DNA from: Spinellus fusiger
Lineage: Eukaryota > Mucoromycota > Mucoromycetes > Mucorales > Phycomycetaceae
Direction of reading: 5' to 3'
NCBI GenBank assembly: GCA_025094145.1
Contig: JALLLS010000078.1
Coordinates: 62,001-126,000, forward strand
DNA: 64,000 bases
In this document: one piece after another, positions 60,701 to 64,000 of the stretch
Layout: each line of letters starts with the position of its first letter
How positions within the stretch are numbered: position 1 is the first letter of the stretch
Notes under the pieces: model-generated
Told to the model about the DNA's origin: nothing
The model's database searches: none
Seen by the model: only the letters and a program-made list of their open reading frames with translations
Made by a program: the position numbers and the translations under genes

Positions 60701-63700
60701 ATTCCAGCAGTATCTTGAGCTTCAAGAAGCAAGTCAAATATTCAATAGTCTAATAACTACAACAGCCCAGAACCTTGATCAGCGATCTGCTGAGCTAAGA
60801 AGTATTCTAGGTACATGGCGTGAACGACTGCCAAATACATGGGATGATATCAATGTATGGAGTGATTTAGTAGCCTGGAGACAGCATATCTTTAGTGCCA
60901 TAAACCGTACCTACCTTCCTCTTATTCCTTTACTTCAACCTCAACCAGGACCTGCCAACTCTGGCAGTGGAAACTCTTTTGCTTATCGTGGTTATCATGA
61001 AACGGCTTGGATTATCAATCGATTTGCTCATGTAGCACGTAAACACCAACTCTACGATGTGTGTATCAACTATCTTACTAAAATATACACACTGCCCAAC
61101 ATTGAGATCCAGGAAGCATTTCTAAAACTGAGAGAGCAGGCAAAGTGCTACTATCAGAATCAATCTGAAATGACAGCTGGTCTTGATGTGATCAATAACA
61201 CCAATCTAATGTACTTTACCCAACAACAAAAGGCAGAGTTTTTTACACTCAAGGGCATGTTCTTGGCCAAATTAAGCCAGAACAACGAAGCCAATGAAGC
61301 TTTTGTCAATGCAGTTCAGATTGATCTATCTTTGCCACGTGCATGGGCTGAATGGGGTCGCTATAATGATAGACGATTTAAAGAAAGTCCAAAAGAACTC
61401 AACTGGGCCAATAATGCAGTGAGCTGTTATTTGCAAGCGGCTGGTATCTATAAGAATTCAAAGGCTCGTAAATATCTATTGCGTGTTCTCTGGCTACTTA
61501 GTCTTGACGATCAAAGTGGTACAATTTCTCGTGCGTTTGAAGGGTATAAAGGAGAATGGCCTGTTTGGTATTGGATTACCTTTATTCCTCAGTTGTTAAC
61601 TGCATTACAGCATAAAGAAGCAAGGCATGCACGAGCTATCTTGATTCGTATTGCTAAGCAGTATCCTCAGGTAAAATGATGATAGAAATAAGAAGTATAA
61701 AAGGACCCAAGGGTCAGATGTAATGGATGATGAAGAAGAAGGAAAAAAAATAGTATTCATAGAGACTATCTTTTCTAGGCCTTACACTTCCAATTACGTA
61801 CAGCCAAGGAGGATGTTATGAAACGTCTGAATACAGCAGCGGGATCTACAGATGGCCATGCTCATAGTGCTTCACATTCAGATGGATCTAGTGATTCTCC
61901 TGCCAATGCACCTATTAAGAGTGATGGCAGTGTTCATGTGAAAAAAGAACCTAGAGCACATGGAATGACAGAAGATCCCAAGTCAAAGAATCCCAGAGCC
62001 CAGACTTCAGGTACTTCAAAAGAGGATACAGACACCCCAGAGCAAGACAAAGTGGAAAAAATGCAAGTAGATGGACCAGAAAAAGAAAGTATTTCAAGAT
62101 CAAACATAAGTGCATCAGAAGTTATAAAGAATGAAGATGAGACAATGTATGATGCAAAAGCAGGAGATATTGTTGCTAAAGATGAAGACACAGTTATGGA
62201 GGTAAGCTAACAACTTCAAGGGATATTCGCTGATTTGATGTTCGTTAGGAAGCAAACCCATCTCAGACAAATGGTACGAATTCTAGTACATCAGATCCAA
62301 ATATATCACAGCCTGGATTTAACTCCCAGTCTTCTTTTGCTACAGGCTCTTTTAAAGGACCTCTTCCTGCTAGTGCAAACATGACATCGCTTACTGCACA
62401 TCCATTGGATGAGATCATGGCAATGCTTAAGACAGGCTATCCTCTCCTTGCTTTATCTATGGAGACAATGGTTGATCAAATTCAGCTTAAATTCAAACCA
62501 CAAGCAGATGAAGATATGTATCGATTAGTTGTTGCTCTCTACAATGAAGGTGCACAGGTAAGAATATCCTTGAATCAAGTGTACCATTAACATTTTATGA
62601 TAGCAACTTCTGACACGTCTCACCAATCCTGGAGATACTCTTCAACTTGCTCACGCTACAGTAGCAAACATTGTTCGATTTGCCGACAGCTTGTATCCTG
62701 GACATATGAAGACAGCTTTTGTAAATGACTTTGCAAAGACAAAGCTTAATCTAGAAGAGTACGTTGCCAAGTTGAGATTATGGCGTGATAAATTCGAAGC
62801 CATGTTGGATGCTCGACCTCGTAAACAGAAGTTAGAAACATCCTCGAGCTACTTGGCAGAATTCCATCATTCACGCTTTGATGATGTAGAAATTCCTGGA
62901 CAATATCTTTTGGTAGGCATTACTAATAGAATAGAAAACATATTTTATTTTTTTATTTATAAAAAAAAAAGCGTTTACTTATCTAATTTATATGGCTATA
63001 GCTCAAGGACAATGCCAATGACTTTTTGCGTATAGATAGATTTTTGCCTGAAGTCGAAGTAGTACGGAACTATGGAAATTGCTATAGAAGGTTGACAATT
63101 AGAGGAAATGATGGCACACTTCATCCATTTGTGATCCAGAATCCTGCTGCTCGTCAGTTCCGTCGTGAAGAAAGGTTGATGCAGCTATTCCGAATCCTGA
63201 ATAGTGTCTTGGAAAGACGAAAAGAGAGTCGTATGCGCAATCTCTCTTTCCATCTTCCAACGATTGTGCCTCTTGCACCTAATGTGCGTATGGTTCAAGA
63301 TGACCCATCCTATTGCACTTTGTATGATATATATGAAGATCATTGTGATGAAGTTCATATGCACAAGGATGATCCTTTGGTTTATTTTGTAGAAAAATTC
63401 AAGAATAATGTGAATGTAAGTAATATAGTTTGAAATAGCATGTGTAGTTAATAATTATTGTATGATAGGGACTGAACCAAAAAACAGAAGTACTGAACTT
63501 GAGAATGGAAATCAATGATGAGATTGCAAACACAATGGTACCTACTAATATTCTGACCAGAGTAAGTAAAGAAATGTTTAGTTTTATGAAGATGATGTCT
63601 TAACCTTTTCTATTTAGTATATGTTAAATACCATGGATTCCTATACTGACTATTGGATGCTCCGCAAACAATTTACATCACAATATGCCACTGCTACTTT

Positions 63701-64000
63701 CATGACTTATATATTTAGCGTGGGTCATCGTACACCTCATAAGATTGCCATTTCACGAAGTACTGGTGATGTTCTAATGACCGAATTGCTGCCAGGTGAG
63801 ATTTATCTGAATTGGACTATACTTATACCACATTACCTTAGGCTGGAATCAATCCAATCCATTATTTGGTAATGGTGAAGCTGTTCCATTCCGATTCACA
63901 CCAAATATTCAAGAATTCATTACACCTGTGGGTATCGAAGGACTATTTACTAGTTGCCTTATGGCTACTGCTCGTAGTCTGACAGAGCCAGAGCTTGAGT
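51731..64000 (+). CDS. TRA1: Tra1/TRRAP pseudokinase scaffold of SAGA and NuA4 (3' end missing)
   Basis: Seventeen exons are visible: 51731-51779, 51830-51987, 52047-52337, 52405-52611, 52688-52822, 52869-52997, 53039-53166, 53218-53417, 53461-53670, 53758-61670, 61779-62201, 62249-62557, 62604-62912, 63002-63415, 63469-63561, 63618-63795 and 63842 to the window edge. About 3768 residues are encoded so far; yeast Tra1 has ~3740 and human TRRAP ~3860, so little is missing. The protein is an all-helical HEAT-repeat array, then a FAT domain (for example [28 protein letters not shown]), and a PI3K-like kinase fold ending VGIEGLF. The loop region [23 protein letters not shown] lacks the catalytic Asp and DFG, as in all Tra1 proteins, so it is a pseudokinase. 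Tra1 recruits the SAGA and NuA4 acetyltransferase complexes to activators in the nucleus. A ~170-residue Ser/acidic insertion (exons 11-12) separates the FAT and kinase parts. Confidence 0.97.
53700..53723 (+). repeat. (GA)n run in TRA1 intron 9
   Basis: The GA-rich run sits inside the 87-nt intron 53671-53757, which is longer than most TRA1 introns. Confidence 0.7.

Overview
This window looks like nuclear DNA of an early-diverging filamentous fungus, most likely Mucoromycota (Mucorales-type). The evidence is intron-dense protein genes with mostly 40-60 nt GT-AG introns, CT-rich leaders before start codons, compact gene clusters between AT-rich microsatellite-laden spacers, and the gene content: a Rim101/PacC factor, a GAF hybrid histidine kinase, a kinesin-3 and Tra1. 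The species cannot be fixed from sequence alone. I built exon models by hand from splice signals, reading-frame phase and family conservation.

Layout. 1-526 (-): broken Tc1/mariner transposase. 527-3613: spacer with a possible 316-bp MITE. 3614-5471 (+): PacC/RIM101-type pH-response factor. 5918-9173 (+): very-long-chain acyl-CoA synthetase/FATP ending in a peroxisomal SKL signal. 9389-11937 (-): germ-cell-less-like BTB/POZ protein. 12874-14848 (-): helical-repeat-like protein of unknown role. 14849-17539: spacer. 17540-20506 (-): OSR1/SPAK (Fray)-type Ste20 kinase, divergent from 21269-26812 (+), a kinesin-3 (Unc-104/KIF1 type). 27534-29248 (+): Ser-rich basic protein with two SxIP motifs. 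29249-44863: about 15.6 kb, AT-rich and gene-poor, holding only a few weak minus-strand ORFs near 36-38 kb, a zinc-finger scrap and microsatellites. 44864-48210 (+): GAF/histidine-kinase/receiver hybrid kinase, convergent with 48369-49567 (-), proteasome subunit alpha7. 50216-51295 (-): LEA2-type single-pass membrane protein, divergent from 51731-64000 (+), TRA1/TRRAP, which runs off the right edge.

Functional themes are housekeeping and signalling: pH sensing, peroxisomal fatty-acid activation, kinase signalling, microtubule transport, the proteasome and the SAGA/NuA4 scaffold. No operon-like or defence-system organisation is visible. The least conventional content is at small scale: coding microexons (14, 22, 28, 31 and 35 nt), introns enlarged by tandem repeats, one probable GC-AG intron, one apparent GA-AG intron, a frame break in the unknown helical gene, and a candidate microtubule plus-end protein beside the kinesin-3. 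I found no convincing new multi-gene system.
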